The notes under the pieces are model-generated. The model was not told the origin of the DNA, ran no database searches, and worked only from the letters and a program-made list of their open reading frames with translations. 21,425 nucleotides of DNA, from contig DASYDR010000040.1 in assembly GCA_036499545.1 (NCBI GenBank), positions 1 to 21,425 of the forward strand, in the 5' to 3' direction. The position numbers were made by a program, and so were the translations under genes. Origin of the DNA: Plastoroseomonas sp036499545. GTDB lineage: Bacteria; Pseudomonadota; Alphaproteobacteria; Acetobacterales; Acetobacteraceae. Positions 14,080-21,425 of the stretch are shown piece by piece (position 1 is the first letter of the stretch; every line of letters starts with the position of its first letter).

Positions 14080-15509
14080 GCCGGCTGCGCGGGCGGCTGC
14101 CGCCGGCGGTCGCCGCGGTGCTGGCCGATCCCGCCGCCCGCGACGCGCTCAGCCGGCAGGTGCAGCAGCGGCTCGACGAGACGCGGCTGCAGCTCTATCG
14201 CCCCTACGCTAGGCAGGCCGCCTTCCATGAGGCCGGTGCCAGCTTCCGCGAACGCCTGCTGATGGCCGGCAACCAGGTCGGCAAGACCTGGACCGCCGGC
14301 GCCGAGGCCGCCTTCCATCTGACCGGCGACTACCCCGCCTGGTGGAAGGGCCGCCGCTTCGACCGCCCGACCGCCGGCTGGGCGGCCGGCGTCACCAACG
14401 AGCTCACCCGCGATGCCGCGCAGCGCGTGCTCTGCGGCCGCGCGGAAGCGCTCGGCACCGGCATGATCCCGAAGCATCGGATCAAGGACAGTTCGACGAC
14501 ACGCGGCGTACCGGATGCGCTCGACACCGTCTTCGTGCACCACGCGAGCGGCGGCACGTCGCAGGTGACCTTCAAGAGCTACCAGGAGCGCCGCGCGAAA
14601 TGGCAGGCGGAGACGCTCGACTGGGTCTGGATGGATGAGGAGCCGCCGGCCGACCTGTATTCCGAGGCGCTGACCCGGACGAACGCGACCGGCGGCCTGG
14701 TCTGGACCACCTTCACCCCGCTCGAGGGCATGTCGGCCGTGGTGCGGCTGTTCTATCCGCGCCCGGCGACGCCCGACCGCTTCCTGGTGCGCATGGAGAT
14801 CGAGGATGCGCTGCATATCGATGCCGCGCAGCGCGCCCGCATCATCGCGAGCTATCCGGCGCATGAGCGGGAAGCGCGGACGCGGGGCGTCCCGATGCTC
14901 GGCGGCGGCGCGGTCTTCACCCTGCCGGAGAGCGCCTTCGTCGTGCCCGCCTTCGCGATCCCGGCGCATTGGCCGCGCCTGATCGGCATCGATCTCGGCT
15001 TCGACCATCCCTTCGCCGCAGCGCAGCTCGCCTTCGACCGCGACGCCGACACCGCCTATGTGACGCACACCATCCAGGCCGCGCGGCAGACCATCGCGCA
15101 GCACGCGCAGGCGCTGCGCCCCTGGGGCGCCGACATCCCGGTCGCCTGGCCGCATGACGCCGCGGCGCATGACCGGCAGAGCGCCACGACCTATGCCGAG
15201 CTCTACCGCCAGCACGGGCTGGCCATGCTGTGGGAGCACGCGACCTTCCCGGATGGCGGCTATGGGCTGGAAGCCTCGGTCGCCGACGTGATCGACCGGC
15301 TGGAGAGCGGGCGCCTCAAGGTGTTCTCCCATCTCGGCGACCTGCTGGAGGAGATGCGCGGCTATCACCGCAAGGAGGGCCGGCTGGTGAAGGAGCATGA
15401 CGACGTCATCGCCGCCATGCGCTACGCGCTGATGATGGAGCGCTTCGCCGCGATACGCCGCACCGGTCCGAACGCCGCGCCGATCCGGCGGAACCTGCGC
15501 GTCTACTGA
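14076..15509 (+). CDS. Phage terminase large subunit (packaging ATPase and nuclease)
   Basis: A 477-residue packaging motor that looks intact. The ATPase domain has Walker A AGNQVGKT (64-71), Walker B WVWMDEE (183-189) and a coupling motif WTTFTP (210-215). The C-terminal RNase H-like nuclease begins RLIGIDLGFDHPFAAAQLAF with Asp306, and ends with EHDDVIAAMRYALM (Asp442/443), the usual late aspartates; Asp361 in AWPHDAAAHD may be a further ligand. In a phage this pumps and cuts DNA into the capsid. It overlaps the small subunit by 4 bases and is followed by a chromosomal-type MarR/MFS pair, so no portal or capsid genes follow. All active-site residues remain, which argues against random decay. 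Confidence 0.92.
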   Translation: MSRLRGRLPPAVAAVLADPAARDALSRQVQQRLDETRLQLYRPYARQAAFHEAGASFRERLLMAGNQVGKTWTAGAEAAFHLTGDYPAWWKGRRFDRPTAGWAAGVTNELTRDAAQRVLCGRAEALGTGMIPKHRIKDSSTTRGVPDALDTVFVHHASGGTSQVTFKSYQERRAKWQAETLDWVWMDEEPPADLYSEALTRTNATGGLVWTTFTPLEGMSAVVRLFYPRPATPDRFLVRMEIEDALHIDAAQRARIIASYPAHEREARTRGVPMLGGGAVFTLPESAFVVPAFAIPAHWPRLIGIDLGFDHPFAAAQLAFDRDADTAYVTHTIQAARQTIAQHAQALRPWGADIPVAWPHDAAAHDRQSATTYAELYRQHGLAMLWEHATFPDGGYGLEASVADVIDRLESGRLKVFSHLGDLLEEMRGYHRKEGRLVKEHDDVIAAMRYALMMERFAAIRRTGPNAAPIRRNLRVY

Positions 15510-15555
15510 CCGCGGCGCCGGCGGCCGGCCACCCCGTGCAGAAGCTGCATTGCAT

Positions 15556-15583
15556 GCGCATTATGCGGGGCCGCATGATGCGC
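15556..15583. promoter_or_regulatory. Palindromic operator just upstream of marR
   Basis: A 28-bp near-palindrome with 12 of 14 symmetrical pairs (GCGCATTATGCGG left, CCGCATGATGCGC right) ends 2 bases before the MarR start codon. A second inverted repeat TGCAG-AAG-CTGCA lies at 15537-15549. Both fit MarR dimer binding and autoregulation. Confidence 0.7.
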
Positions 15584-15585
15584 CC

Positions 15586-16035
15586 ATGCAAGACGAGACC
15601 CAGGACCGGCTCCGCCTCACCTCCAGCCTGATACTGGCCGGCCGGCAATGGCGGCGGCTGGCGGAAACGGCGCTGGCCGCGCATGACATCTCCGAAGCGC
15701 GGGCGGCACCGCTGGTCTGGCTGGCGCGGCTCGGCGACGGCGTGAACCAGGTCACCCTCGCCTCCCATATCGGCATCGAGGGCACTTCCCTGGTGCGGCT
15801 GCTCGACCAGCTCGGCGCCGCCGGGCTGATCGAGCGGCGCGACGATCCCGGCGACCGCCGGGCCAAGACCATCTGGCTGACGCAAGCCGGGCGCGACGCG
15901 GCGCGGCAGATCGAGCAGGTGCTGACCGAACTGCGCGCCCGCATCCTGGGCGACATCGGCGCGGCGGATATCCAGGCGACGCTCCGCGTGCTGCGGGCGG
16001 TCCAGGACGCCGCCGCGGCGGAGGGCGCGGCGTGA
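15586..16035 (+). CDS. MarR-family transcriptional regulator
   Basis: A 149-residue winged-helix repressor. The DNA-binding part includes NQVTLASHIGIEGTSLVRLLDQL (about 54-76) and the wing IERRDDPGDRRAKTIWLT (82-99), the R-x-D-x-x-D-R-R signature of MarR proteins, flanked by dimerisation helices. The ATG at 15586 lacks a clear ribosome binding site; a TTG at 15550 would begin upstream of the palindrome, which makes 15586 more likely. The gene overlaps the following exporter (GTGA at 16032-16035), the common MarR/drug-exporter arrangement in which the repressor releases the operon when a toxic compound binds. The 15556-15583 palindrome is its probable operator. The ligand is unknown. Confidence 0.9.
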   Translation: MQDETQDRLRLTSSLILAGRQWRRLAETALAAHDISEARAAPLVWLARLGDGVNQVTLASHIGIEGTSLVRLLDQLGAAGLIERRDDPGDRRAKTIWLTQAGRDAARQIEQVLTELRARILGDIGAADIQATLRVLRAVQDAAAAEGAA

Positions 16036-17228
16036 GCGGCACCGGGGCGGCGCCGGCGCGCCGGCCGCCGCTCTGGCTGCTGGCGCTCTTCACCTTCAGC
16101 GGCACGCTGGCCATGCACATCTTCGTCCCGGCGCTGACGCTCGCCGCCGCCGAGCTGCAGACGAGCCCGGGCACCGTGCAGATGACGGTGAGCCTCTATA
16201 TCCTCGGCCTCGCCTTCGGGCAGCTCATCTACGGCCCGGCCTCGGACCGTTTCGGACGCCGGCCGGTGCTGATGGTCGGGCTGGTGCTCTACGCCGTCTG
16301 CGGCCTGGCCGCGGCGCTGGCGCCGAATGTCCAGGCGCTGATCGTGGCCCGGCTGTTCCAGGCGCTCGGCGGCTGCGCCGGGCTGGTGCTGGCGCGCACC
16401 ATCGTGCGCGACACGGCCGGCACCCAGGATGCGGCGCGGCGGCAGGCGCTGATGAACCTGATGGTGACGCTGGGGCCGGCGGTGGCGCCGATCGTCGGCG
16501 CCACCCTGGCGACGACGCTCGGCTGGCGGTCGATCTTCTACCTGTTGTCCGCCTTCGGCATCGCCAACATCGTCTTCACCTGGCGGCTGCTGCCGGAAAC
16601 GCGGCCGGCGGGCAGCGGCGCGGGCGGCGGCGGTGCCTTCCTGCGCCATTGCATCGGCCTGCTGCGCTCCCGCGCCTTCCTCGGCTATGCGATCGGCGGC
16701 GGCTGCGCGACGACGGCGATGTACGCCTTCGTCGCGTCGGCGCCCTTCATCTTCGTCCACCAGCTCGACCGGCCGCCGCAGGAAGCGGGGATCTACCTGG
16801 CCATCCTGGTCTCCGGCATCTGGGCGGGCAGTGCGATCGCCAGCCGGCTGATCTCCCGGGTGCCGCTGGAGACGCTGCTGATCCGCGCGAACCTGATCAG
16901 CGTCATCGCCGCCTGCGTCTTCCTGGCGGCGACACTCGCGGGGCATCTGTCGGTCGCGCTGACCATCGGGTCGATGTTCATCTACTCGGTCGGCGTCGGC
17001 ACCGCGGCGCCGGCCGCGCTGACCAATGCGATCAGCGTCAACCAGCAGGTGGTCGGCTCCGCCTCCGGCCTCTACGGCTTCACCCAGATGGCGGTCGGCG
17101 CGCTCTGCACCTCGGCCGCCGGCATCGGCGGCAACCCGGCGCTGGCCGCGGCGGCGATCCTGTTCACCGCCGGCATCATCGGCCAGGGCTGCTTCTGGAT
17201 GGTGTCGCGGGCACGCAAGCGCGGCTGA
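16032..17228 (+). CDS. Bcr/CflA-type MFS drug efflux transporter
   Basis: A 398-residue inner-membrane protein with about twelve hydrophobic segments, beginning WLLALFTFSGTLAMHIFVPAL. GPASDRFGRRPVLM (68-81) is the MFS motif A in the loop between helices 2 and 3, and RLFQALGGCAGLVLARTIVRD is the motif seen in the Bcr/CflA subfamily of proton-driven exporters. The GTG at 16032 overlaps the MarR stop, so expression is coupled to its likely repressor. The substrate range cannot be read from sequence. The following 17229-17519 gap shows no convincing gene. Confidence 0.92.
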   Translation: MSGTGAAPARRPPLWLLALFTFSGTLAMHIFVPALTLAAAELQTSPGTVQMTVSLYILGLAFGQLIYGPASDRFGRRPVLMVGLVLYAVCGLAAALAPNVQALIVARLFQALGGCAGLVLARTIVRDTAGTQDAARRQALMNLMVTLGPAVAPIVGATLATTLGWRSIFYLLSAFGIANIVFTWRLLPETRPAGSGAGGGGAFLRHCIGLLRSRAFLGYAIGGGCATTAMYAFVASAPFIFVHQLDRPPQEAGIYLAILVSGIWAGSAIASRLISRVPLETLLIRANLISVIAACVFLAATLAGHLSVALTIGSMFIYSVGVGTAAPAALTNAISVNQQVVGSASGLYGFTQMAVGALCTSAAGIGGNPALAAAAILFTAGIIGQGCFWMVSRARKRG

Positions 17229-17519
17229 AGCGTGACCGCTTCGAGTCGACGCGACCGCACCACGCGGCCTGGTGACGATTTGCGGCATCGCGATTCGCAT
17301 CGGCGCGCATTCGCGACGCGCCCGACATCGCGCCGGTACGTGGCCGGCCGTGCGAAAGCCGCGGTGGTTGGCGGGTCGCGCGATCAATACAGCCATGGCG
17401 GTGACATTCGCACCCGACGAAAGACACGGTCGGACGAAGATTGAACGACGCCGCGGAAACCGCCTCGACACCTGCAACGATCACTGCCTTACTCCGGCCT
17501 CCACTCGGGAGAAAACCCC

Positions 17520-17936
17520 ATGCGTGTCATGGCCCTCGTCGTCGCTACCCTTTCCGCCTCCATGCTGGCCGCCTGCGCCTCCGATCCGGCGCCCGTCGTC
17601 GCTCCGGCGCCGGTTGTCCAGGCGCCGCCGCCGCCCGCGCCTGCCTACACCGCGGGCCGCTACACCGGCCGCGCCGTGCGCGTCGACGGTGCCCCGCGCA
17701 CCTGCGCGGCGAATTTCCCGGTTGAGGCCCGCTCCACCGGCGGCAGCAACCTGGCGCTGCGCCCGAGCGCCTACCTGCGCACCCTGCCGCAGGGCGGCCT
17801 GACCGTCGCCAACAGCACCGACACCACCGTGTCGATCGAGCTGAAGGGCGTGCGCGGCAATTGCGACTATCGCGCCGAGCTGCACCGCGTGGTCGCGCGC
17901 GCGCCGCACGCCGCGCGTCACCGCACCGCCAACTGA
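17520..17936 (+). CDS. Small lipoprotein of unknown function
   Basis: A 138-residue secreted lipoprotein. Residues 1-19 form a signal peptide ending in the lipobox LAAC (Cys19), so the mature protein is probably anchored in a membrane. A Pro/Ala/Val-rich spacer (about 22-42) precedes a globular part with two cysteines (RTCAANF and GNCDYRA) that could form a disulfide. No family was recognised. The ATG at 17520 has GGGAG about 8 bases upstream. The gene stands alone and is closed by a strong terminator, which suggests a single-gene transcript. Confidence 0.75.
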   Translation: MRVMALVVATLSASMLAACASDPAPVVAPAPVVQAPPPPAPAYTAGRYTGRAVRVDGAPRTCAANFPVEARSTGGSNLALRPSAYLRTLPQGGLTVANSTDTTVSIELKGVRGNCDYRAELHRVVARAPHAARHRTAN

Positions 17937-17964
17937 GCCGTTCCTTTTCGGCGAAGCTACCTTG

Positions 17965-18003
17965 CCCGCCCGGATGCACCCGCATCCGGGCGGGTTTGTT
18001 TTG
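17965..18003 (+). terminator. Rho-independent terminator after the lipoprotein gene
   Basis: A perfect 13-bp GC-rich stem (17965-17977 with 17982-17994) around a 4-base ACCC loop is followed by TTTGTTTTG. It starts 28 bp after the lipoprotein stop codon and is the clearest terminator in the window. Confidence 0.92.
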
Positions 18004-18187
18004 TGGTGTCCCAATGCCGAAGCCGTCCGACCGTTCGCGGCACCGGCATTGCGCCTTCGCTCCGGTTCATCGCGAATACGCAAATCCGTGATTTTTTTCG
18101 AATGCACCGGCACCTCGTTTCTGGCGAGCATCGCCATCCGCTCCGGCGCCGCCGCCTGCGCGGAATCGGTAGCGAGGAATGGCCCGC

Positions 18188-19264
18188 ATGAGCAGCATCA
18201 AGGTTTCGACCCGCGCCTACGAAGGCTGGTTGAAGGCGCAGCTCGGCCGCGACCTGGTCGCGGCGGATCTGCGGGAAAAACACGCGAAGATGCGCAGCGG
18301 CGCCTTCGCCTTCCTGCGCGCCACCTATTGGCGCTGGGCCGAGATCATCCTCGAGGTCTGTCCCAACCTGACCGATGCGCCGCCGGTGCTGGCGATCGGC
18401 GACACGCATCTGGAGAATTTCGGCACCTGGCGCGACGCTGAAGGCCGCCTGGTCTGGGGTGCCAATGATTTCGACGATTGCGCGGTGATGCCCTGGCCGC
18501 TCGACCTGGTGCGGCTCGCCACCAGCGCCCTGCTGGCGCGCGACGAGAGTGACCCGGACGGCCCGACGGCGCGCGCGATCTGCAAGCCGATCCTTGATGG
18601 CTATACCGCCGGCCTCGCCGATCCCGCGCCCTTCGTGCTGGAACGCGACCATGCCTGGCTGCGCCAGCTGGTGATGCTGCCGGAGGCGTCGCGGGCGGCC
18701 TTCTGGACCAAGTTCTTCGCATTGCCGGCGGTGAAGAAGCCACCCGCGCGCTATGCGGCGGCGCTGCTGGCCGCCATGCCCGATCCGGAGATCGCCATCG
18801 CCATCGCGCCGCGCACCGCCGGTACCGGCAGCCTCGGGCGGCCGCGCTTCCTGGCGCGCGGCGAGTGGCGCGGCGGCCCGGTGCTGCGGGAGGCGAAGCT
18901 GCTGGCGCAATCCGCCTGGGCGCTGCATCACGCACCGCGCAGCACCGCGATCCGGGTGGCGGAGATCGCCGGCGGCCGCTTCCGCGCGCCGGATCCGCGC
19001 TATCGCGTGAAGGACGACATCCTGGTGCGCCGCCTGTCGCCCAACAGCCGCAAGATCGAGGTGAAGCAATCCGCGATCGAACTGCTCTCGCCGCGGATGC
19101 TGGCGGCGATGGGGCGGGAGATCGCGAATTGCCACGCGAACGATCCCGACCGGCTGCCGGCGCTGCGCGAGGACCTGGCCCGCCGCGGCAAGGCCTGGCT
19201 GCGGGAAGCGGCCAAGGTGGCGGCGGCCAGCGTGGCCAGGGAACAACAGAGCTTCGCCGGATAG
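18188..19264 (+). CDS. DUF2252 family protein
   Basis: A 358-residue, probably cytoplasmic protein of the DUF2252 family, which has a kinase-like fold signature but no settled function. Conserved blocks are KHAKMRSGAFAFLRATYWRW (31-50), AIGDTHLENFG (69-79), NDFDDC (93-98) and PLDLVRLATS (104-113); HLENFG and NDFDD resemble the catalytic loop and metal-binding motif of aminoglycoside phosphotransferase-like kinases. The start at 18188 is preferred because GAGGA lies 9 bases upstream; an in-frame ATG at 18179 sits directly on that site. It has no clear operon partner: a terminator precedes it and the autotransporter gene follows after 143 bp. Confidence 0.88.
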   Translation: MSSIKVSTRAYEGWLKAQLGRDLVAADLREKHAKMRSGAFAFLRATYWRWAEIILEVCPNLTDAPPVLAIGDTHLENFGTWRDAEGRLVWGANDFDDCAVMPWPLDLVRLATSALLARDESDPDGPTARAICKPILDGYTAGLADPAPFVLERDHAWLRQLVMLPEASRAAFWTKFFALPAVKKPPARYAAALLAAMPDPEIAIAIAPRTAGTGSLGRPRFLARGEWRGGPVLREAKLLAQSAWALHHAPRSTAIRVAEIAGGRFRAPDPRYRVKDDILVRRLSPNSRKIEVKQSAIELLSPRMLAAMGREIANCHANDPDRLPALREDLARRGKAWLREAAKVAAASVAREQQSFAG

Positions 19265-19341
19265 AGCGGATCCCGCGCAGGCGGCATCGCCGAAGCGGGT
19301 GAAGCGGCTCGGCCGGCTGCCGCGGTCCCGGCGTTTCGAAT

Positions 19342-19353
19342 TGCGTTAACGCA
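19342..19353. promoter_or_regulatory. Perfect palindrome TGCGTTAACGCA upstream of the autotransporter
   Basis: A 12-bp perfect palindrome in an A/T-richer patch, about 55 bases before the autotransporter start, placed where an operator would be expected. The regulator is unknown. Confidence 0.4.
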
Positions 19354-19407
19354 TTCCCGCCAGGATGCGGGCAGAGCTCCGATTCGGATATGAGGAAAGC
19401 CCGGCAG

Positions 19408-21425
19408 ATGACGCGACTGTACCCAGGCGGCGCGCGCCGGCCGGGCATGCCCGGTGGCCAGGGGCTGCATGCGCTACTGCTGGCATCCGCGGCCGGGCTG
19501 GCGCTGGCGGGGCGCCCCGCCGGCGCGGCGGAGCAATGCGGCCCGGCGGCGGCCGGTGACAGCATCACCTGCACCGGCGCCAACCAGGCGGCGATCGATA
19601 TCGCCCCCGTCGGCATCGCCTATGCCGTTCCCATCGCCCTGACCGTGGATGGCGCCACGGCCGGTGCCATCAGCGTCGGCACCCAGGCCACGCCGGCCCC
19701 GGGCCCCGGCATCCTGGTCGCGGCCTTCGGCGACAGCCGGATCGAAACCATCGGCGCGGTCACGATCTTCACCCAGGGCGACAATGCCAATGGCGTGCTG
19801 GTCTCGAGCGAGGGCGGCACTGGCAGCGTCTCCCTGACCGTGGGGGCGGAGACCCTCGTCGCCACCGGCGGCACCGGGGCCCAGGGCGCCATCGCCAGCA
19901 CCTTCGACGGGGCGGCGACGCTCATCATGGCCGGCAATGTGGTGACGGACGGCGTGGCCGCGGTGGGCGCCGGCGCCCGCGGCAGCGAAGCGGTCTCGGT
20001 GACGGTCAGCGGCGGCATCCTGACCACCGGCGCCATCGCCATGGGAGCCGTCGCGACCGTCGTCAATGGCAGCCCGACCGCGACGGCGACGGTGTTCGTC
20101 CCGGGCACCATCGTCACCGCGGAGACCGGTGCCGCGGGCGCCTTCGCGACGATCCAGGGAGGGGGCGCGGCGGCCAGGGTCGAGGTCTCCGGCAGCATCG
20201 TCACCTATGGCAGCATCGCCACGGGCGCCTGGGCGGCAAGCGATGCCGCCGGCTCCACCGCGGCGATCCGCGTTGCCGGCACGCTCACCACCCATGGCGA
20301 CAATGCCTATGGCGCCTATGCGGCGCTGACCTCCGGCTCCGGCCTCACGCGCATCGATGTCGTGGCCGGCGGCAGGATCGCCACGCGCACCCTGACCACC
20401 GCCCCGGGCGCCTTCGCGGACAGCCAGGCCGGCGGCGATGCGCAGGTGATCAATGCCGGCACCATCACCACGCGCGGCGCGGGCAGCTATGGTGCCTTCG
20501 CGCGGGTCTTCGGCGGCACGGGCAATGCGCGGGTGGAGAACAGCGGCGCCATCCGGACCGGCGGCGACGGCGCCCCCACCGTCCTGGCCCAGGCCGGCGA
20601 CGATGTCGTGGTGATCAATACCGGCTCGCTCACCGCCCGCGGCGTCCAGTCGCATGGCATCGTGGTCGAGGCGGGCGGCGCCGCCACGATCACCAACGGC
20701 GGCCGCATCCGCGCGACGGGCGCGGCCGCTTCCGGCATCCAGGTCGTCGCCGCGCCGGGCGGCTACACGCTCGCCATCACCGGCGGCACGATCACCGGCG
20801 GCGGCACCGATGCGGCACTCGGCGCCGGCGCGGGCATCAGCATCGACGGTGATGCCAGCGGCAACATCGCCATCGCGTCCGGTGCCATCGTGCAGGCGGC
20901 CTCCGGCTGGGCGATCCGGGATGCGGGCGGCGCCATGATGCTGACCAGCCAAGGCAGCATCCTGGGCAATATCACCGCGGGCCCCGGCAACGACCAGGTC
21001 GCCCTCGAAGCCGGCAGCGTGACCCGGGGCACCGTCTCCCTCGGTGCCGGCGACGACGTCGCCACGGTGCGCGGCGGCGCGGACATCTCCGGCGTGACGC
21101 TGTTCGACGGCGAAGGCGGCACCGACCGGCTGGCCTTCCAGGGCGTCACCCGCAGCGGCGGCGCCGATATCCTGAACATGGAAGGGCTCGCGCTCACCCA
21201 GGGCAGCCGCTTCACCCTGAACAGCGACCTGGTGATGGGCGGCAGCGACACGCTGACCGGCAGTGTCGCGATCGATGCGACCAGCACGCTGGCCGCGCCC
21301 GGCGACCGCACCATCCGCGCCTTCGACCCGGCCACGCCGGTCACCGTGACCAATGCCGGGCTGATCGCGATCGGCGGCGGCATGGCGGCCGGCAAGACGC
21401 TGACCATCGCCGGCCATTATGTCGG
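19408..21425 (+). CDS. Autotransporter passenger domain (3' end outside window)
   Basis: The frame stays open to the window end: 672 codons are visible, and the expected C-terminal beta-barrel lies beyond. Residues 1 to about 41 are a signal peptide with a hydrophobic ALLLASAAGLALAG core and AGAA cleavage region. Two early cysteines (44 and 55) follow. Residues 203-460 consist of degenerate rungs beginning G-T/S/A-I/L-x-T and containing G-A-F/Y-A, starting near 203, 233, 262, 291, 322, 351, 380, 406, 432 and 460, which implies a right-handed beta-helix. GPGNDQVALEAGSVTRGTVS and LGAGDDVATVRGG (525-557) are autotransporter-type motifs. The start 19408 has GAGGAA 10 bases upstream; an in-frame ATG at 19390 is possible. 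Likely a surface protein for adhesion or interaction (inference). Confidence 0.82.
   Translation, partial: MTRLYPGGARRPGMPGGQGLHALLLASAAGLALAGRPAGAAEQCGPAAAGDSITCTGANQAAIDIAPVGIAYAVPIALTVDGATAGAISVGTQATPAPGPGILVAAFGDSRIETIGAVTIFTQGDNANGVLVSSEGGTGSVSLTVGAETLVATGGTGAQGAIASTFDGAATLIMAGNVVTDGVAAVGAGARGSEAVSVTVSGGILTTGAIAMGAVATVVNGSPTATATVFVPGTIVTAETGAAGAFATIQGGGAAARVEVSGSIVTYGSIATGAWAASDAAGSTAAIRVAGTLTTHGDNAYGAYAALTSGSGLTRIDVVAGGRIATRTLTTAPGAFADSQAGGDAQVINAGTITTRGAGSYGAFARVFGGTGNARVENSGAIRTGGDGAPTVLAQAGDDVVVINTGSLTARGVQSHGIVVEAGGAATITNGGRIRATGAAASGIQVVAAPGGYTLAITGGTITGGGTDAALGAGAGISIDGDASGNIAIASGAIVQAASGWAIRDAGGAMMLTSQGSILGNITAGPGNDQVALEAGSVTRGTVSLGAGDDVATVRGGADISGVTLFDGEGGTDRLAFQGVTRSGGADILNMEGLALTQGSRFTLNSDLVMGGSDTLTGSVAIDATSTLAAPGDRTIRAFDPATPVTVTNAGLIAIGGGMAAGKTLTIAGHYV

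Noticed and set aside
13470..15398. A 642-codon open frame on the minus strand opposite the terminase genes
   Set aside because: It is an antisense shadow caused by high GC3; its product is low-complexity Arg/Ala/Gly-rich with no domain, while the plus-strand frame has full terminase motifs.
15561..17477. A 638-codon minus-strand frame opposite the marR and MFS genes
   Set aside because: Arg/Gln/Asp-rich low-complexity product antisense to two well-supported genes.
18092..18098. A run of seven T residues that could end a terminator
   Set aside because: No stem precedes it on the plus strand and no gene ends nearby on either strand that needs it; the real terminator is at 17965-18003.
19474..21417. 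A 647-codon open frame on the minus strand opposite the autotransporter
   Set aside because: Its Gly/Ala/Asp-rich repeats mirror the repeat structure of the plus-strand passenger; there is no ribosome binding site or recognisable domain.
1..21425. tRNA, rRNA, CRISPR arrays and insertion sequences
   Set aside because: No cloverleaf-like gene, regular spacer repeats, transposase or terminal inverted repeats were recognised by eye; a dedicated scan would be needed to exclude small RNAs.

Overview
The window is a very GC-rich stretch of a bacterial chromosome, most likely an alphaproteobacterium of the Acetobacteraceae (Roseomonas-like). The basis is two Bug-type solute receptors, a CaiB/BaiF CoA-transferase with a two-hotdog hydratase, DUF2252 and DUF433 proteins, and strong G/C bias at third codon positions. 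This assignment is inference from gene content, not from a marker gene. No rRNA, tRNA, CRISPR array or intact insertion sequence was seen.

Layout. (1) Positions 1-3749: the 3' part of a Bug receptor on the plus strand faces a minus-strand operon of hydratase, CoA-transferase and a second Bug receptor. The operon genes overlap by 4 bases (ATGA, GTGA), which suggests uptake and CoA-dependent breakdown of an organic acid. (2) Positions 4044-5127: a small four-cysteine zinc-ribbon protein whose cysteine spacing matches phage Ogr/Delta activators, overlapping tail to tail with a polysaccharide-deacetylase-like gene. (3) Positions 5374-8649: a less GC-rich island holding a zinc-free MDR oxidoreductase, an AhpD-like protein, a nitroreductase and a divergent TetR regulator. 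Three palindromes exactly 26 bp apart lie between the divergent genes. The island is bracketed by a decayed 3' end of a LuxR gene (5374-5452) and an intact LuxR gene (8754-9872) that share an identical 31-bp segment in direct orientation. (4) Positions 10067-11109: a DUF1810 protein and a Nudix hydrolase. (5) Positions 11117-12882: a DUF433 antitoxin followed by two different PIN-type nucleases, which looks like a VapBC45-like toxin-antitoxin cassette with an extra toxin. (6) Positions 13003-15509: an OmpA-like lipoprotein, divergent from a complete phage terminase pair that has no other phage genes around it. (7) Positions 15586-17228: a MarR regulator overlapping a Bcr/CflA-type drug exporter, with a strong palindrome just upstream. 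(8) Positions 17520-19264: a small lipoprotein with a clear terminator, and a DUF2252 protein. (9) Positions 19408 to the window end: the signal peptide and beta-helical passenger of an autotransporter that runs off the window.

The parts most worth a second look are the phased triple operator, the luxR repeats that bracket the island, the one-antitoxin/two-PIN cassette, the Ogr-like zinc ribbon and the orphan terminase pair. All functions come from reading motifs and context; no database search was run.
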